In this document: in pieces, positions 33,149 to 41,631 of the stretch
Layout: each line of letters opens with the position of its first letter
Numbering within the stretch: the stretch's first letter is position 1
Source: Candidatus Aalborgicola danicus
GTDB lineage: Bacteria; Pseudomonadota; Gammaproteobacteria; Burkholderiales; Burkholderiaceae_C
NCBI GenBank assembly: GCA_016703945.1
Contig: JADJBC010000021.1
Coordinates: forward strand, 39,997 to 103,996
Length of the DNA stretch: 64,000 nucleotides
Direction of reading: 5' to 3'
Program-made: the position numbers and the translations under genes
Notes under the pieces: generated by a model
What the model was told of the DNA's origin: nothing
Seen by the model: only the letters and a program-made list of their open reading frames with translations
Databases searched by the model: none

Positions 33149-34201
33149 ATGATCATGCCCACACTACTTGGCCAGATCACCCCGCAGGAAGCCTTGCAAC
33201 GCACCATCGAGCACCGCGAAATCTTCCACGACGAGATGCTGCACCTGATGCGGCAAATCATGGCCGGCGAGATGTCGCCGGTGATGATGGCGGCACTGAT
33301 CACTGGCCTGCGCGTCAAGAAGGAAACCATTGGCGAGATCACGGCCGCGGCCGAGGTCATGCGCGAGTTTTCGACCAAGGTCGAGATCGCCGACAAGACC
33401 CATCTGGTGGACATTGTGGGCACTGGCGGCGACGGCTCGCACACCTTCAATATCTCGACCTGTTCCATGTTCGTGGCCGCCGCGGCCGGGGCCAAGGTCA
33501 GCAAGCACGGGGGCAGAAGCGTCAGCAGCAAGAGCGGCAGCGCCGACGTGCTGGAGTCGCTGGGCCTCAACATCAACCTGTCGCCCACGCAGATCGCACA
33601 GTGCGTGGCCGAGACCGGCATTGGCTTCATGTTCGCGCCCAACCACCATCCGGCCATGAAGAACGTGGCGCCGGTGCGCCGCGAAATGGGCATCAAGACC
33701 ATCTTCAACCTGCTGGGCCCGCTGACCAATCCGGCCAGCGCACCCAATATCCTGATGGGCGTGTTCCACGCCGACCTGGTGGGTATCCAGGTGCGGGTGA
33801 TGCAGCGCCTGGGCGCCGAGCACGCCGTGGTGGTGTATGGCCGCGACGGCATGGACGAGGTGAGCCTGGGCGCCTCCACGCTGGTGGGCGAACTCAAGGA
33901 CGGCAAGGTCACCGAATACGAAATCCACCCGGAAGACTTTGGCATGGTCATGGCCAGCAACCGCGCGCTCAAGGTGGAGACGCCGGACCAGTCCCGGGCC
34001 ATGCTGCTGGGGGTTCTGGACAACCAGCCTGGCGCACCCAAGGACATCGTGGTGCTCAACGCCGGTGTCGCGCTGTACGCGGCCAATGTGGCGACCAGCA
34101 TGGTGGACGGCATCCAGCTGGCGCGCGCTGCGATTGAATCCGGCGCGGCCAAGGCCAAGCTGGATGCGCTGATCAAACTGTCGGGCGAATTGGCAAACTA
34201 A
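33149..34201 (+). CDS. trpD: Anthranilate phosphoribosyltransferase
   Basis: Transfers phosphoribosyl from PRPP to anthranilate. 350 residues. Motifs: DIVGTGGDGSHTFNISTCSM (PRPP loop), KHGGRSVSSKSGSADVLE, FAPNHHPAMKNVAPVRREMG, NLLGPLTNPA. Start ATG 33149 or 33155 (both close to a GGGAGG Shine-Dalgarno). The 36-bp gap after the exporter contains a C7GGGG-type stem. Confidence 0.98.
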   Translation: MIMPTLLGQITPQEALQRTIEHREIFHDEMLHLMRQIMAGEMSPVMMAALITGLRVKKETIGEITAAAEVMREFSTKVEIADKTHLVDIVGTGGDGSHTFNISTCSMFVAAAAGAKVSKHGGRSVSSKSGSADVLESLGLNINLSPTQIAQCVAETGIGFMFAPNHHPAMKNVAPVRREMGIKTIFNLLGPLTNPASAPNILMGVFHADLVGIQVRVMQRLGAEHAVVVYGRDGMDEVSLGASTLVGELKDGKVTEYEIHPEDFGMVMASNRALKVETPDQSRAMLLGVLDNQPGAPKDIVVLNAGVALYAANVATSMVDGIQLARAAIESGAAKAKLDALIKLSGELAN

Positions 34202-34205
34202 TATG

Positions 34206-34241
34206 TTTGCGGGACAGATCTTTAGCTCTGTCCCCAACTGA
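34206..34241 (+). repeat. GGGACAG-family hairpin repeat, copy 2
   Basis: TTGCGGGACAGATC and GCTCTGTCCCCAACTG with stem GGACAGA/TCTGTCC; lies between trpD and trpC, its tail running into the trpC ribosome site (AGGAAAAG). Confidence 0.8.
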
Positions 34242-34252
34242 ATAGGAAAAGT

Positions 34253-35041
34253 ATGAGCGATATTCTGGACAAGATTGTGGCGGTCAAGCGTGAGGAGGTG
34301 GCTGCCGCCATCCAGCGCAAATCACTGGCCGTGGTGCGGGCGGATGCCGAATCGCGGGTGCTGACGCGCGATTTCGTAGGCGCGCTGAAGGCCAAGATCG
34401 CCGCCGGCAAACCGGCAGTGATTGCCGAGATCAAAAAGGCCAGCCCCAGCAAGGGCGTGCTGCGCGAAGACTTCATTCCGGCCGACATCGCGCAAAGCTA
34501 TGCCGAGCACGGCGCGGCCTGCCTGTCGGTGCTGACCGACGTGCAGTTTTTCCAGGGCGAGGTGGATTACCTCAAGCAGGCGCGGGCCAGCTGCCAGCTG
34601 CCGGTGCTGCGCAAGGATTTCATGGTCGACCCGTACCAGATTTATGAGTCCCGGGCCATGGGCGCCGATTGCATTCTGCTGATCGCCGCCTGCCTGGATG
34701 ACGCGCAGATGAAGGATCTGGAGGCCATCGCCCGCAGCCTGGACATGGCGGTGCTGGTGGAGGTGCACGACGGCGCCGAACTGAAGCGTGCATTGAAGCT
34801 CAAGACGCCGCTGATTGGCATCAACAACCGCAACCTGAAGACTTTTGAGGTCACGCTGGACACCACGCTGGCGCTCAAGGCCCAGGTGCCGGCCGACCGC
34901 CTGCTGGTGACCGAGAGCGGCATCCTGAACCGTGACGACGTGCTGCGCATGGGCGCCGCCGGTGTCAATGCCTTCCTGGTCGGCGAGGCCTTTATGCGGG
35001 CACCCGACCCGGGTGAAGCGCTAGCCGCCCTGTTTGGTTAA
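34253..35041 (+). CDS. trpC: Indole-3-glycerol-phosphate synthase
   Basis: Ring closure of carboxyphenylamino-deoxyribulose 5-phosphate to indole-3-glycerol phosphate. 262 residues, TIM barrel. Motifs: VIAEIKKASPSKGVLREDF, LSVLTDVQFFQGEVDYL, LPVLRKDFMVDPYQIYE, LIGINNRNLKTFEV, LLVTESGI. Ends 14 bp before ung. trpA, trpB and trpF are not in the window. Confidence 0.98.
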   Translation: MSDILDKIVAVKREEVAAAIQRKSLAVVRADAESRVLTRDFVGALKAKIAAGKPAVIAEIKKASPSKGVLREDFIPADIAQSYAEHGAACLSVLTDVQFFQGEVDYLKQARASCQLPVLRKDFMVDPYQIYESRAMGADCILLIAACLDDAQMKDLEAIARSLDMAVLVEVHDGAELKRALKLKTPLIGINNRNLKTFEVTLDTTLALKAQVPADRLLVTESGILNRDDVLRMGAAGVNAFLVGEAFMRAPDPGEALAALFG

Positions 35042-35055
35042 CCAACGGAGCCGCC

Positions 35056-35817
35056 ATGTCCCCATCCATGCCCGACGACATCCTGTCCACGCTGGAAGCG
35101 CCACCCCCGGCGCCCGCCGGCGCGCAGTTGCAGTCAGCCGATCCATCGGCCTGGCTGGTGGCGCCCGGGTGGCAGCCCCTGGTGGACGAATTTTTCCGGT
35201 CGGCTGCCGGGCAGGGGCTGCTGGGCTTTCTGCAGCAGCGCCTGCAGGCCGGGGCGAGCATATTTCCGCCGCAGCCGCTGCGGGCCCTGCAGTTGACGCC
35301 GCCGTCCGCCGTGCGGGTCGTCATCCTGGGCCAGGACCCCTACCACGGGCGTGGCCAGGCCGAGGGGCTGGCGTTTTCCGTGGCGCCAGGGGTGCCGTTT
35401 CCCCCGTCGCTGCGCAATATTTTCAAGGAACTGCAGCGCGATCTGGGCACACCTATCCCGGCCCTGCCACAGCCCGGCGGCAGCCTGGTGAAATGGGCGC
35501 AAAAAGGCGTTCTTTTGCTCAACACCTGCCTGACGGTGGAAGAGGGGCAACCCGCCAGCCACTCCGGCAAGGGATGGGAGTTGCTGACCGACGCCATCAT
35601 CCGCCAGGTATCCCAAGAGGCCCAACCGGCCGTCTTCATGCTGTGGGGCGCGCATGCGCAGAGCAAACGACCGCTGATAGACGCCAGCCGCCACCTGGTG
35701 CTGACCGCCAACCACCCCTCGCCGCTGTCGGCACTGCGGCCGCCTCTGCCATTTATCGGCTGCGGTCACTTTTCGCAGGCGCGTGCCTGGCGTGACGCGC
35801 ACCCGGCGCCCGTCTGA
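35056..35817 (+). CDS. ung: Uracil-DNA glycosylase (family 1)
   Basis: Removes uracil from DNA in base-excision repair. 253 residues. Catalytic motif VVILGQDPYHGRGQAEGLAF with water-activating Asp, GVLLLNTCLTVEEG, and the His motif ANHPSPLSA. The N-terminus (residues 1-35, Pro/Ala rich) is longer than the E. coli enzyme. Follows trpC closely on the same strand and may be read from it. Confidence 0.97.
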   Translation: MSPSMPDDILSTLEAPPPAPAGAQLQSADPSAWLVAPGWQPLVDEFFRSAAGQGLLGFLQQRLQAGASIFPPQPLRALQLTPPSAVRVVILGQDPYHGRGQAEGLAFSVAPGVPFPPSLRNIFKELQRDLGTPIPALPQPGGSLVKWAQKGVLLLNTCLTVEEGQPASHSGKGWELLTDAIIRQVSQEAQPAVFMLWGAHAQSKRPLIDASRHLVLTANHPSPLSALRPPLPFIGCGHFSQARAWRDAHPAPV

Positions 35818-35876
35818 GCTGGCTTGCACGCGCCCCATTTTTTGGCGTCGAATTGGAAAAATCTCGGTGCCTGGAT

Positions 35877-35905
35877 ATGACAAGGCCCAAAACCCGTGGC
35901 ATAAT
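35877..35905 (+). promoter_or_regulatory. Probable sigma-70 promoter of the tRNA-tuf cluster
   Basis: ATGACA at 35877-35882, 17 bp, CATAAT at 35900-35905, 15 bp before tRNA-Tyr. Good match and spacing. Confidence 0.6.
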
Positions 35906-35920
35906 CCGGGGTTCACCTTA

Positions 35921-36006
35921 GGAGAGGTGGCCGAGTGGTTAATGGCAGCAGACTGTAAATCTGCCCTCTTACGAGTACGCTGGTTCGAATCCAGCCCTCT
36001 CCACCA
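35921..36006 (+). tRNA. tRNA-Tyr (GTA)
   Basis: 86 nt, class II with a long variable arm. Acceptor GGAGAGG/CCTCTCC, anticodon GTA at 35955-35957, T-arm GGTTCGAATCC, encoded CCA end. First gene of the tRNA-tuf cluster. Confidence 0.98.
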
Positions 36007-36040
36007 AGTGATGAGCTTGACTGTAATTGGATGAGCCTAT

Positions 36041-36114
36041 GCGGGGTTCGTATAGTGGTAATACCTTAGCCTTCCAAGCTAAAGCGAGGAGTTCGATTCT
36101 CCTACCCCGCTCCA
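36041..36114 (+). tRNA. tRNA-Gly (TCC)
   Basis: 74 nt. Acceptor GCGGGGT/ACCCCGC, anticodon TCC at 36073-36075, T-arm GTTCGATTC, encoded CCA. Confidence 0.98.
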
Positions 36115-36149
36115 CAGTTAGTTTGTTGCGATAGGTTTGTAAAGATTTT

Positions 36150-36224
<75 letters not shown>

Positions 36225-36303
36225 GGTTTATGCGCTGTCAACGTTGTGTTGGTAGTGCAACAAGTGTTGTTGATTTGAATTCATTACTTTTCGGAGTTCG
36301 ATT

Positions 36304-37494
36304 ATGGGAAAAGAAAAATTCACACGTACCAAGCCCCACGTGAACGTGGGCACCATTGGTCACGTTGACCACGGCAAGACTACGCTGACTGCGGCCATCA
36401 CCTCGGTGCTGGCAGCCAAGTTCGGCGGCACCGCCCGTGCCTACGACCAGATCGACGCCGCTCCCGAAGAAAAAGCGCGCGGCATCACGATCAACACCGC
36501 CCACGTCGAATACGAAACCGCCAACCGCCACTACGCCCACGTGGACTGCCCTGGACACGCCGACTATGTGAAGAACATGATCACTGGTGCTGCCCAAATG
36601 GACGGCGCCATCCTGGTTTGCTCCGCTGCTGACGGCCCCATGCCCCAGACCCGCGAACACATCCTGCTGGCCCGCCAGGTTGGTGTGCCTTACATCATCG
36701 TCTACCTGAACAAGTGTGACATGGTGGATGACGCCGAGCTGCTGGAATTGGTCGAAATGGAAGTGCGCGAGCTGCTCGACAAGTATGACTTCCCTGGCGA
36801 CGCAACCCCCATCATCCATGGGTCAGCCAAGCTCGCCCTGGAAGGCGACAAGGGCGAACTCGGCGAAGGCTCCATCATGAAGCTGGCCGACGCCCTGGAC
36901 ACCTACATCCCCATGCCAGAGCGTGCAGTCGACGGCGCCTTCCTGATGCCGGTCGAAGACGTGTTCTCCATCTCTGGTCGCGGTACTGTGGTGACCGGTC
37001 GTATCGAGCGCGGCATCATCAAAGTCGGCGAAGAAATCGAAATCGTCGGTATCGCTGACACCCAGAAGACCACCTGCACCGGTGTGGAAATGTTCCGCAA
37101 GCTGCTGGACCAAGGCCAAGCTGGCGACAACGTCGGTATCCTGTTGCGCGGCACCAAGCGTGAAGACGTGCAGCGCGGCCAAGTGCTGTGCAAGCCCGGC
37201 TCCATCAAGCCACACACCCACTTCACTGGCGAGATCTATGTCTTGTCCAAGGACGAAGGCGGCCGCCACACACCTTTCTTCAACAACTACCGCCCCCAGT
37301 TCTACTTCCGTACAACGGACGTGACCGGTGCGATCGAGTTGCCAGAAGGCAAGGAAATGGTGATGCCTGGTGACAACGTGTCCATCACGGTCAAGCTGAT
37401 CAACCCGATCGCCATGGAAGAAGGCCTGCGTTTCGCGATCCGCGAAGGCGGTCGTACCGTGGGCGCGGGTGTGGTTGCCAAGATCATTGCTTAA
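36304..37494 (+). CDS. tuf: Elongation factor Tu
   Basis: GTPase delivering aminoacyl-tRNA to the ribosome. 396 residues. G motifs: GHVDHGKTTL, DCPGHADYV, NKCDMVDD and GSAKLAL; domains 2 and 3 follow (GRGTVVTGRIERG, TGEIYVLSKDEGGRHTPFF). Cotranscribed with upstream tRNAs, as is usual for tufB in proteobacteria; a second tuf copy elsewhere is likely. Shine-Dalgarno CGGAG. Confidence 0.99.
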   Translation: MGKEKFTRTKPHVNVGTIGHVDHGKTTLTAAITSVLAAKFGGTARAYDQIDAAPEEKARGITINTAHVEYETANRHYAHVDCPGHADYVKNMITGAAQMDGAILVCSAADGPMPQTREHILLARQVGVPYIIVYLNKCDMVDDAELLELVEMEVRELLDKYDFPGDATPIIHGSAKLALEGDKGELGEGSIMKLADALDTYIPMPERAVDGAFLMPVEDVFSISGRGTVVTGRIERGIIKVGEEIEIVGIADTQKTTCTGVEMFRKLLDQGQAGDNVGILLRGTKREDVQRGQVLCKPGSIKPHTHFTGEIYVLSKDEGGRHTPFFNNYRPQFYFRTTDVTGAIELPEGKEMVMPGDNVSITVKLINPIAMEEGLRFAIREGGRTVGAGVVAKIIA

Positions 37495-37503
37495 CAAATG
37501 GGT

Positions 37504-37538
37504 TTGCGGGACAGATCTTTGGCTCTGTCCTCAACTGT
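37504..37538 (+). repeat. GGGACAG-family hairpin repeat, copy 3
   Basis: TTGCGGGACAGATC, then GGCTCTGTCCTCAACTG; nearly the same as copy 2 at 34206. Lies between tuf and tRNA-Trp, where it could act as a processing stem. Confidence 0.8.
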
Positions 37539-37550
37539 TTAGATGTCGAT

Positions 37551-37626
37551 AGGGGTATAGCTCAATTGGCAGAGCGTCGGTCTCCAAAACCGAAGGTTGT
37601 AGGTTCGATTCCTACTGCCCCTGCCA
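37551..37626 (+). tRNA. tRNA-Trp (CCA)
   Basis: 76 nt. Acceptor AGGGGTA/TGCCCCT (with wobble), anticodon CCA at 37584-37586, T-arm AGGTTCGATTCCT, encoded CCA. Between tuf and secE as in many proteobacteria. Confidence 0.98.
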
Positions 37627-37735
37627 CCCGGGTCAAGGTTAGACCGGTGGTGCACAAGCCCGCTACGCTGTAGCGGGCTTTGGCGTCTTGAGTACTGTAA
37701 GTTTGAACCAAATCGAAAACGCAAGTAAAAGAAAT

Positions 37736-38119
37736 ATGGCCACGACACAAATCGAAACCGTTAGCACAGGGGCTGATAAAGCCAAGCTGGCTGCAGCCTC
37801 TGTATTGGTGGTGGCTGCTTTGGCCGGGTTCTACCTTTTGGGGGCACAAGGGCCGCTGGTGCAGTGGGTGGTGCTTATTTTGGGTTTGGCAGTTGCGGTT
37901 GCTGTTTTTTTTACGTCTGAGACCGGAAAAGAACTCGCGGCCTTTGGGCGTGACGCCTGGCGCGAGGTTAAAAAAGTAGTTTGGCCTTCGCGCAAAGAGT
38001 CGATCCAAATTACTGCTTATGTGTTCGGTTTTGTATTGGTCATGGCGCTGTTTTTGTGGTTGACGGACAAGACGCTTGAGTGGTTTTTTTATGACTTGAT
38101 CTTGGGGTGGAAAAAATAA
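37736..38119 (+). CDS. secE: Preprotein translocase subunit SecE
   Basis: 127 residues, three membrane segments: LAAASVLVVAALAGFYLLGA, VVLILGLAVAVAVFF, and AYVFGFVLVMALFLWL. The conserved amphipathic motif WREVKKVVWPSRKES lies before the last segment. Part of SecYEG. ATG at 37736 (MATTQIETV); an upstream in-frame start is not needed. Stop overlaps the nusG start (TAATG). Confidence 0.97.
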   Translation: MATTQIETVSTGADKAKLAAASVLVVAALAGFYLLGAQGPLVQWVVLILGLAVAVAVFFTSETGKELAAFGRDAWREVKKVVWPSRKESIQITAYVFGFVLVMALFLWLTDKTLEWFFYDLILGWKK

Positions 38120-38712
38120 TGACTGATGTCGTGGAAACCCCCTCAGCTGACTCTGCGCCGCCTGCGCCTGCGGTCAACCCTGACTTGCGCTGGTATGTTG
38201 TTCATGCATACTCCGGCATGGAAAAGGCGGTCGAACGTAACATTCACGAGCGCATTACACGTGCTGGCATGCAAGGAAAATTCGGCCGTATTCTCGTCCC
38301 AATGGAAGAGGTTGTTGAGGTCAAGAACGGCCAAAAGAAAACTACCGAACGCAAGTTCTTTCCTGGGTATGTATTGGTCGAGATGATCATGGATGATGAG
38401 ACCTGGCATCTGATTAAACATACCAACAAGGTGACGGGTTTTGTCGGAGGAGCCAAGAACCGCCCTGCGCCCATCTCGGAAGCGGAAGTTCAGAAGATCG
38501 TCAACCAGATGCAGGAAGGTACCGACAAACCCCGCCACAAGGTGGAGTTTGTGGTGGGCGAATTTGTGCGTGTCAAGGAAGGTCCTTTCACGGATTTCAA
38601 CGGCTCGGTCGAAGATGTGAACTACGAGAAGAGCAAGGTGCGGGTGTCCGTGACCATCTTTGGTCGTTCCACTCCGGTTGAACTGGAGTTTTCTCAGATA
38701 GAGAAAACGTAA
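38119..38712 (+). CDS. nusG: Transcription termination/antitermination factor NusG
   Basis: 197 residues. N-terminal NGN domain (RWYVVHAYSGMEKAVERNIH, then FFPGYVLVEMIMDDETWHLI) and C-terminal KOW domain (GEFVRVKEGPFTDFNGSVED). Links RNA polymerase to Rho or ribosome. Start overlaps secE stop; a 16-residue Ala/Pro-rich leader precedes the NGN domain. Confidence 0.98.
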   Translation: MTDVVETPSADSAPPAPAVNPDLRWYVVHAYSGMEKAVERNIHERITRAGMQGKFGRILVPMEEVVEVKNGQKKTTERKFFPGYVLVEMIMDDETWHLIKHTNKVTGFVGGAKNRPAPISEAEVQKIVNQMQEGTDKPRHKVEFVVGEFVRVKEGPFTDFNGSVEDVNYEKSKVRVSVTIFGRSTPVELEFSQIEKT

Positions 38713-38733
38713 GTTTCACCAAAACCTGAAGCA

Positions 38734-38782
38734 TTGCGGGACAGACCACAGGCTGCGCAATTGACCCGCTCTGTCCTCAGCT
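38734..38782 (+). repeat. GGGACAG-family hairpin repeat, copy 4, in the nusG-rplK gap
   Basis: TTGCGGGACAGACC and GCTCTGTCCTCAGCTAG. The gap (38713-38959) continues with a perfect palindrome TCGCTTAAGCGA and a tail CCCAACTGATCAAAGG that resembles the repeat's own tail, possibly a second decayed copy. The rplK promoter must lie here. Confidence 0.75.
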
Positions 38783-38959
38783 AGTGTGAGTATTTGTGGG
38801 GAGGACCACTCGCTTAAGCGATGTGCTTTTACCCCAACTGATCAAAGGTAGTTCGCATTTTCCGACTCGATGCGAACAATAAGAGAAGAGTCTTTAACCC
38901 CGGGAAGCCAAAGTCTGAACCGTTCAGTACCCAGGCGTTATGACCCGTAAGGAGAAATC

Positions 38960-39391
38960 ATGGCGAAAAAAATCGTCGGTTTTGTCAAGCTGCAAGTGCC
39001 AGCTGGTAAGGCCAACCCATCCCCCCCCATCGGTCCTGCACTGGGTCAACGTGGTTTGAACATCATGGAGTTCTGCAAGGCATTTAATGCGCAGACCCAA
39101 GGTGTTGAGCCAGGTCTGCCTTTGCCCGTGGTGATTACCGCGTACGCAGACAAGAGCTTCACTTTCATCATCAAGACACCACCTGCGACCGTTTTGATCA
39201 AGAAGGCCATCAAGCTGGACAAGGGTTCCGCCAATCCGCTGAAAGACAAGGTCGGCAAGATCACCCGTGCCCAGCTGGAAGAAATTGCCAAGACCAAGAT
39301 GAAAGACATGAACGCTGCCGATCTGGAAGGCGCCGTTCGCACCATCGCTGGTACTGCCCGTTCCATGGGCGTGAATGTGGAGGGCGTGTAA
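38960..39391 (+). CDS. rplK: 50S ribosomal protein L11
   Basis: 143 residues. IVGFVKLQVPAGKANPSPPI, then GPALGQRGLNIMEFCKAFNA and the C-terminal rRNA-binding part (IAGTARSMGVNVEGV). Binds the GTPase-associated centre of 23S rRNA. Stop directly abuts rplA. Confidence 0.99.
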   Translation: MAKKIVGFVKLQVPAGKANPSPPIGPALGQRGLNIMEFCKAFNAQTQGVEPGLPLPVVITAYADKSFTFIIKTPPATVLIKKAIKLDKGSANPLKDKVGKITRAQLEEIAKTKMKDMNAADLEGAVRTIAGTARSMGVNVEGV

Positions 39392-40087
39392 ATGTCCAAT
39401 CTGACTAAAAAGCAAAAGACACAAGTTGGCAAGATCGACAGCAACAAGCTGTATCCCTTGGTCGACGCCTTGGGTCTGGTGAAGGAATTTGCCACCGCCA
39501 AGTTTGACGAATCTATTGACGTTGCCGTGCAACTCGGTATTGATGCCAAGAAGTCGGACCAAGTGGTTCGTGGTGCTGTCGTGTTGCCAAATGGCACCGG
39601 CAAAACCAAACGTGTCGCCGTTTTCGCGCAAGGCGCCAAGGCCGAAGAAGCCAAAGCCGCCGGTGCTGACATCGTTGGCATGGACGATCTGGCTGCCATG
39701 GTCAAGGCCGGCGACATGCCGTTTGACATCGTGATCGCTGCTCCAGACGCCATGCGTGTGGTCGGTACCCTGGGTCAAATTTTGGGACCGCGTGGTCTGA
39801 TGCCTAACCCCAAGGTTGGCACTGTGACGCCCGATGTGGCAACTGCGGTTCGCAATGCCAAAGCTGGTCAAGTGCAGTTCCGTGTCGACAAGGCCGGTAT
39901 TGTGCATTCGACCATCGGACGCCGTTCGTTCGAGTCTGACAAGTTGCAAGGCAACTTGGCGGCGTTGGTGGATGCGTTGCAAAAGGCCAAGCCGGCTTCG
40001 AGCAAGGGTGTGTATTTGCGCAAGGTGGCAGTTTCGTCAACCATGGGTGTGGGTGTCCGTGTCGACATTCAATCCATCGCGGCGTAA
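39392..40087 (+). CDS. rplA: 50S ribosomal protein L1
   Basis: 231 residues. FDESIDVAVQLGIDAKKSDQ, VVRGAVVLPNGTGK, LGPRGLMPNPKVGTVTPDV and a C-terminal VSSTMGVGVRVD. L1 stalk protein; in E. coli it also represses the rplK-rplA mRNA. Confidence 0.99.
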   Translation: MSNLTKKQKTQVGKIDSNKLYPLVDALGLVKEFATAKFDESIDVAVQLGIDAKKSDQVVRGAVVLPNGTGKTKRVAVFAQGAKAEEAKAAGADIVGMDDLAAMVKAGDMPFDIVIAAPDAMRVVGTLGQILGPRGLMPNPKVGTVTPDVATAVRNAKAGQVQFRVDKAGIVHSTIGRRSFESDKLQGNLAALVDALQKAKPASSKGVYLRKVAVSSTMGVGVRVDIQSIAA

Positions 40088-40323
40088 TTGCAAAAAATTT
40101 GGGAGCCGTGAAAGCGGTTCTCGATGTGGTGGGCTGTTGGAGCTTTCGGGTTTCGGCAGGTCATCCAAGACCGTTGGCGTGCAGCTTGACTGCACTTAAA
40201 CCATCAGCCAACGCAGATGGCGATCCCGCTGCAGATGGAATGAGAATTTCTGTTAACAGTTGGTCGCTGCAATGTGGAGCGTAACGTGGTGCAAACCGCA
40301 ATGCGCATTTAAAGGAGTAGACC
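40088..40323 (+). promoter_or_regulatory. rplJ leader (likely L10 autoregulatory leader)
   Basis: 236-bp gap between rplA and rplJ without a gene. Position and length match the L10(L12)4-binding leader that controls rplJL translation in proteobacteria. Paired segments such as TTGGCGTGCAGCTTGACTGC, with AGCAGTC-like complements, are visible, but no full structure was folded. Ends with AAAGGAG before the TTG start. Confidence 0.55.
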
Positions 40324-40857
40324 TTGAGTCTGAATCGCAGTGAGAAAGAAGCGGTCATCAGTGATGTGACCGGCCTCGCCGCTAAAGCTCAAACGCTCGT
40401 GATCGCGGAGTACCGCGGCATCACGGTCGCTGACATGACCAAACTGCGCAACAACGCGCGCAGCAACGGTGTGACCCTGAGTGTGTTGAAAAACACCCTG
40501 GCTCGCCGTGCTGTTGCCGGTAGCGCTTTTGAAGTTGTGTCCGACCAGATGACCGGTCCGCTGATCTATGGTTTCTCTGTCGACGCAGTTGCTGCCGCGA
40601 AAGTGGTAGCGGAATTCGCGAAAACCAATGACAAGTTGGTCATCCGTGCTGGTGCGTATGGTGGTAAGGCCCTGGACGTGAACGGCGTGAAGCAATTGGC
40701 AAGCATCCCTTCCAAGGAAGTGTTGTTGGCGCAGTTGTTGGGCTTGATGCAATCCCCCATTTCGCGTACGGCACGTGTGCTGGCGGCATTGGCGGAGCAA
40801 CGTGGCGCAGGTGCAGCAGTAGAAGAAGCTGCCCCCGTAGAGGCAGTTGCGGCTTAA
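40324..40857 (+). CDS. rplJ: 50S ribosomal protein L10
   Basis: 177 residues. LNRSEKEAVISDVTGLAAKA, TLVIAEYRGITVADMTKLRN, NGVTLSVLKNTLARRAV. Start is TTG at 40324, preceded by AAAGGAG; a weak start codon fits tight translational control. Anchors L7/L12 to the ribosome. Confidence 0.98.
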   Translation: MSLNRSEKEAVISDVTGLAAKAQTLVIAEYRGITVADMTKLRNNARSNGVTLSVLKNTLARRAVAGSAFEVVSDQMTGPLIYGFSVDAVAAAKVVAEFAKTNDKLVIRAGAYGGKALDVNGVKQLASIPSKEVLLAQLLGLMQSPISRTARVLAALAEQRGAGAAVEEAAPVEAVAA

Positions 40858-40889
40858 ACGCGCACTGTCTGTAGTAACAAAAGTGAAAC

Positions 40890-40935
40890 ATTGCGGGACA
40901 GTCCTGAGCATCGCGAAGCTCTGTCCTCAACTAAC
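40890..40935 (+). repeat. GGGACAG-family hairpin repeat, copy 5
   Basis: TTGCGGGACAGTCC, then GCTCTGTCCTCAACTAAC; occupies the rplJ-rplL gap, and the rplL ribosome site TGTAGGA follows at once. Confidence 0.8.
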
Positions 40936-40949
40936 TGTAGGAAATCAAA

Positions 40950-41321
40950 ATGGCATTCGATAAAGACGCATTTTTGACCGCGCTGGACAGCATGACGGTC
41001 ATGGAACTCAACGACCTGGTAAAAGCCATCGAAGAGAAGTTTGGTGTGAGCGCTGCAGCTATGGCAGGCCCAGCCGCCGCCGCTGGCCCTGCCGCTGTTG
41101 CCGAAGAGAAGACCGAGTTCAACGTTGTTTTGCTCGAAGCAGGCGCCCAAAAGGTGTCAGTCATCAAGGCAGTGCGTGAAATCACCGGATTGGGGTTGAA
41201 AGAAGCCAAGGATCTGGTTGACGGAGCTCCCAAGAACGTCAAGGAAGGCATTGCCAAAGCTGACGCTGAAGCTGCTTTGAAGAAACTGGTGGAAGCTGGT
41301 GCCAAGGCCGAACTGAAGTAA
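40950..41321 (+). CDS. rplL: 50S ribosomal protein L7/L12
   Basis: 123 residues: N-terminal dimer domain (MTVMELNDLVKAIEEKFGV), Ala/Gly-rich hinge (AAAMAGPAAAAGPAAVAE) and C-terminal factor-binding domain (LLEAGAQKVSVIKAVREITG). Stalk protein recruiting translation factors. Confidence 0.99.
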   Translation: MAFDKDAFLTALDSMTVMELNDLVKAIEEKFGVSAAAMAGPAAAAGPAAVAEEKTEFNVVLLEAGAQKVSVIKAVREITGLGLKEAKDLVDGAPKNVKEGIAKADAEAALKKLVEAGAKAELK

Positions 41322-41337
41322 TCAGCTTGTTCGTTTG

Positions 41338-41370
41338 GGCTGGGAGCTCCTTCAAGGGCTCCCAGCCTTT
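41338..41370 (+). terminator. GC-rich hairpin after rplL (partial terminator/attenuator)
   Basis: Perfect 10-bp arms GGCTGGGAGC (41338-41347) and GCTCCCAGCC (41358-41367) followed by TTT only. Probably a leaky terminator lowering rpoBC output relative to the ribosomal genes. Confidence 0.65.
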
Positions 41371-41386
41371 GCCGCTTATGAGAGCG

Positions 41387-41461
41387 CACTAAAAAGTCGG
41401 CGTGGGCCGCATTTCCGAGAGACCGAAAGGTCGATGGAAAAACCCACTCGACTTTTTAGTG
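41387..41461 (+). promoter_or_regulatory. Long structured hairpin in the rplL-rpoB spacer
   Basis: Outer stem of 13 perfect bp, CACTAAAAAGTCG with CGACTTTTTAGTG; inner stem GTGGG/CCCAC; apical hairpin GACC-GAAA-GGTC with a GNRA-type tetraloop. Such a long stem between rplL and rpoB recalls the RNase III processing site there in E. coli (by analogy). The rest of the spacer to 41631 shows no gene. Confidence 0.6.
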
Positions 41462-41631
41462 TCTTCTGACCCCGACTACAGAAGATGCCTTGGATCGGGT
41501 TGTGTGCAACGCGCAACCGTCCGCCAATGATTGGTAGTGGCCAATCGCCAAGAAATGGCCGAACGTGATGATGTTCGGTACGACAGTCGCCTAGGACCCC
41601 CAGGTTCCTTTAGTCTTTGCCCGGAGATCGA

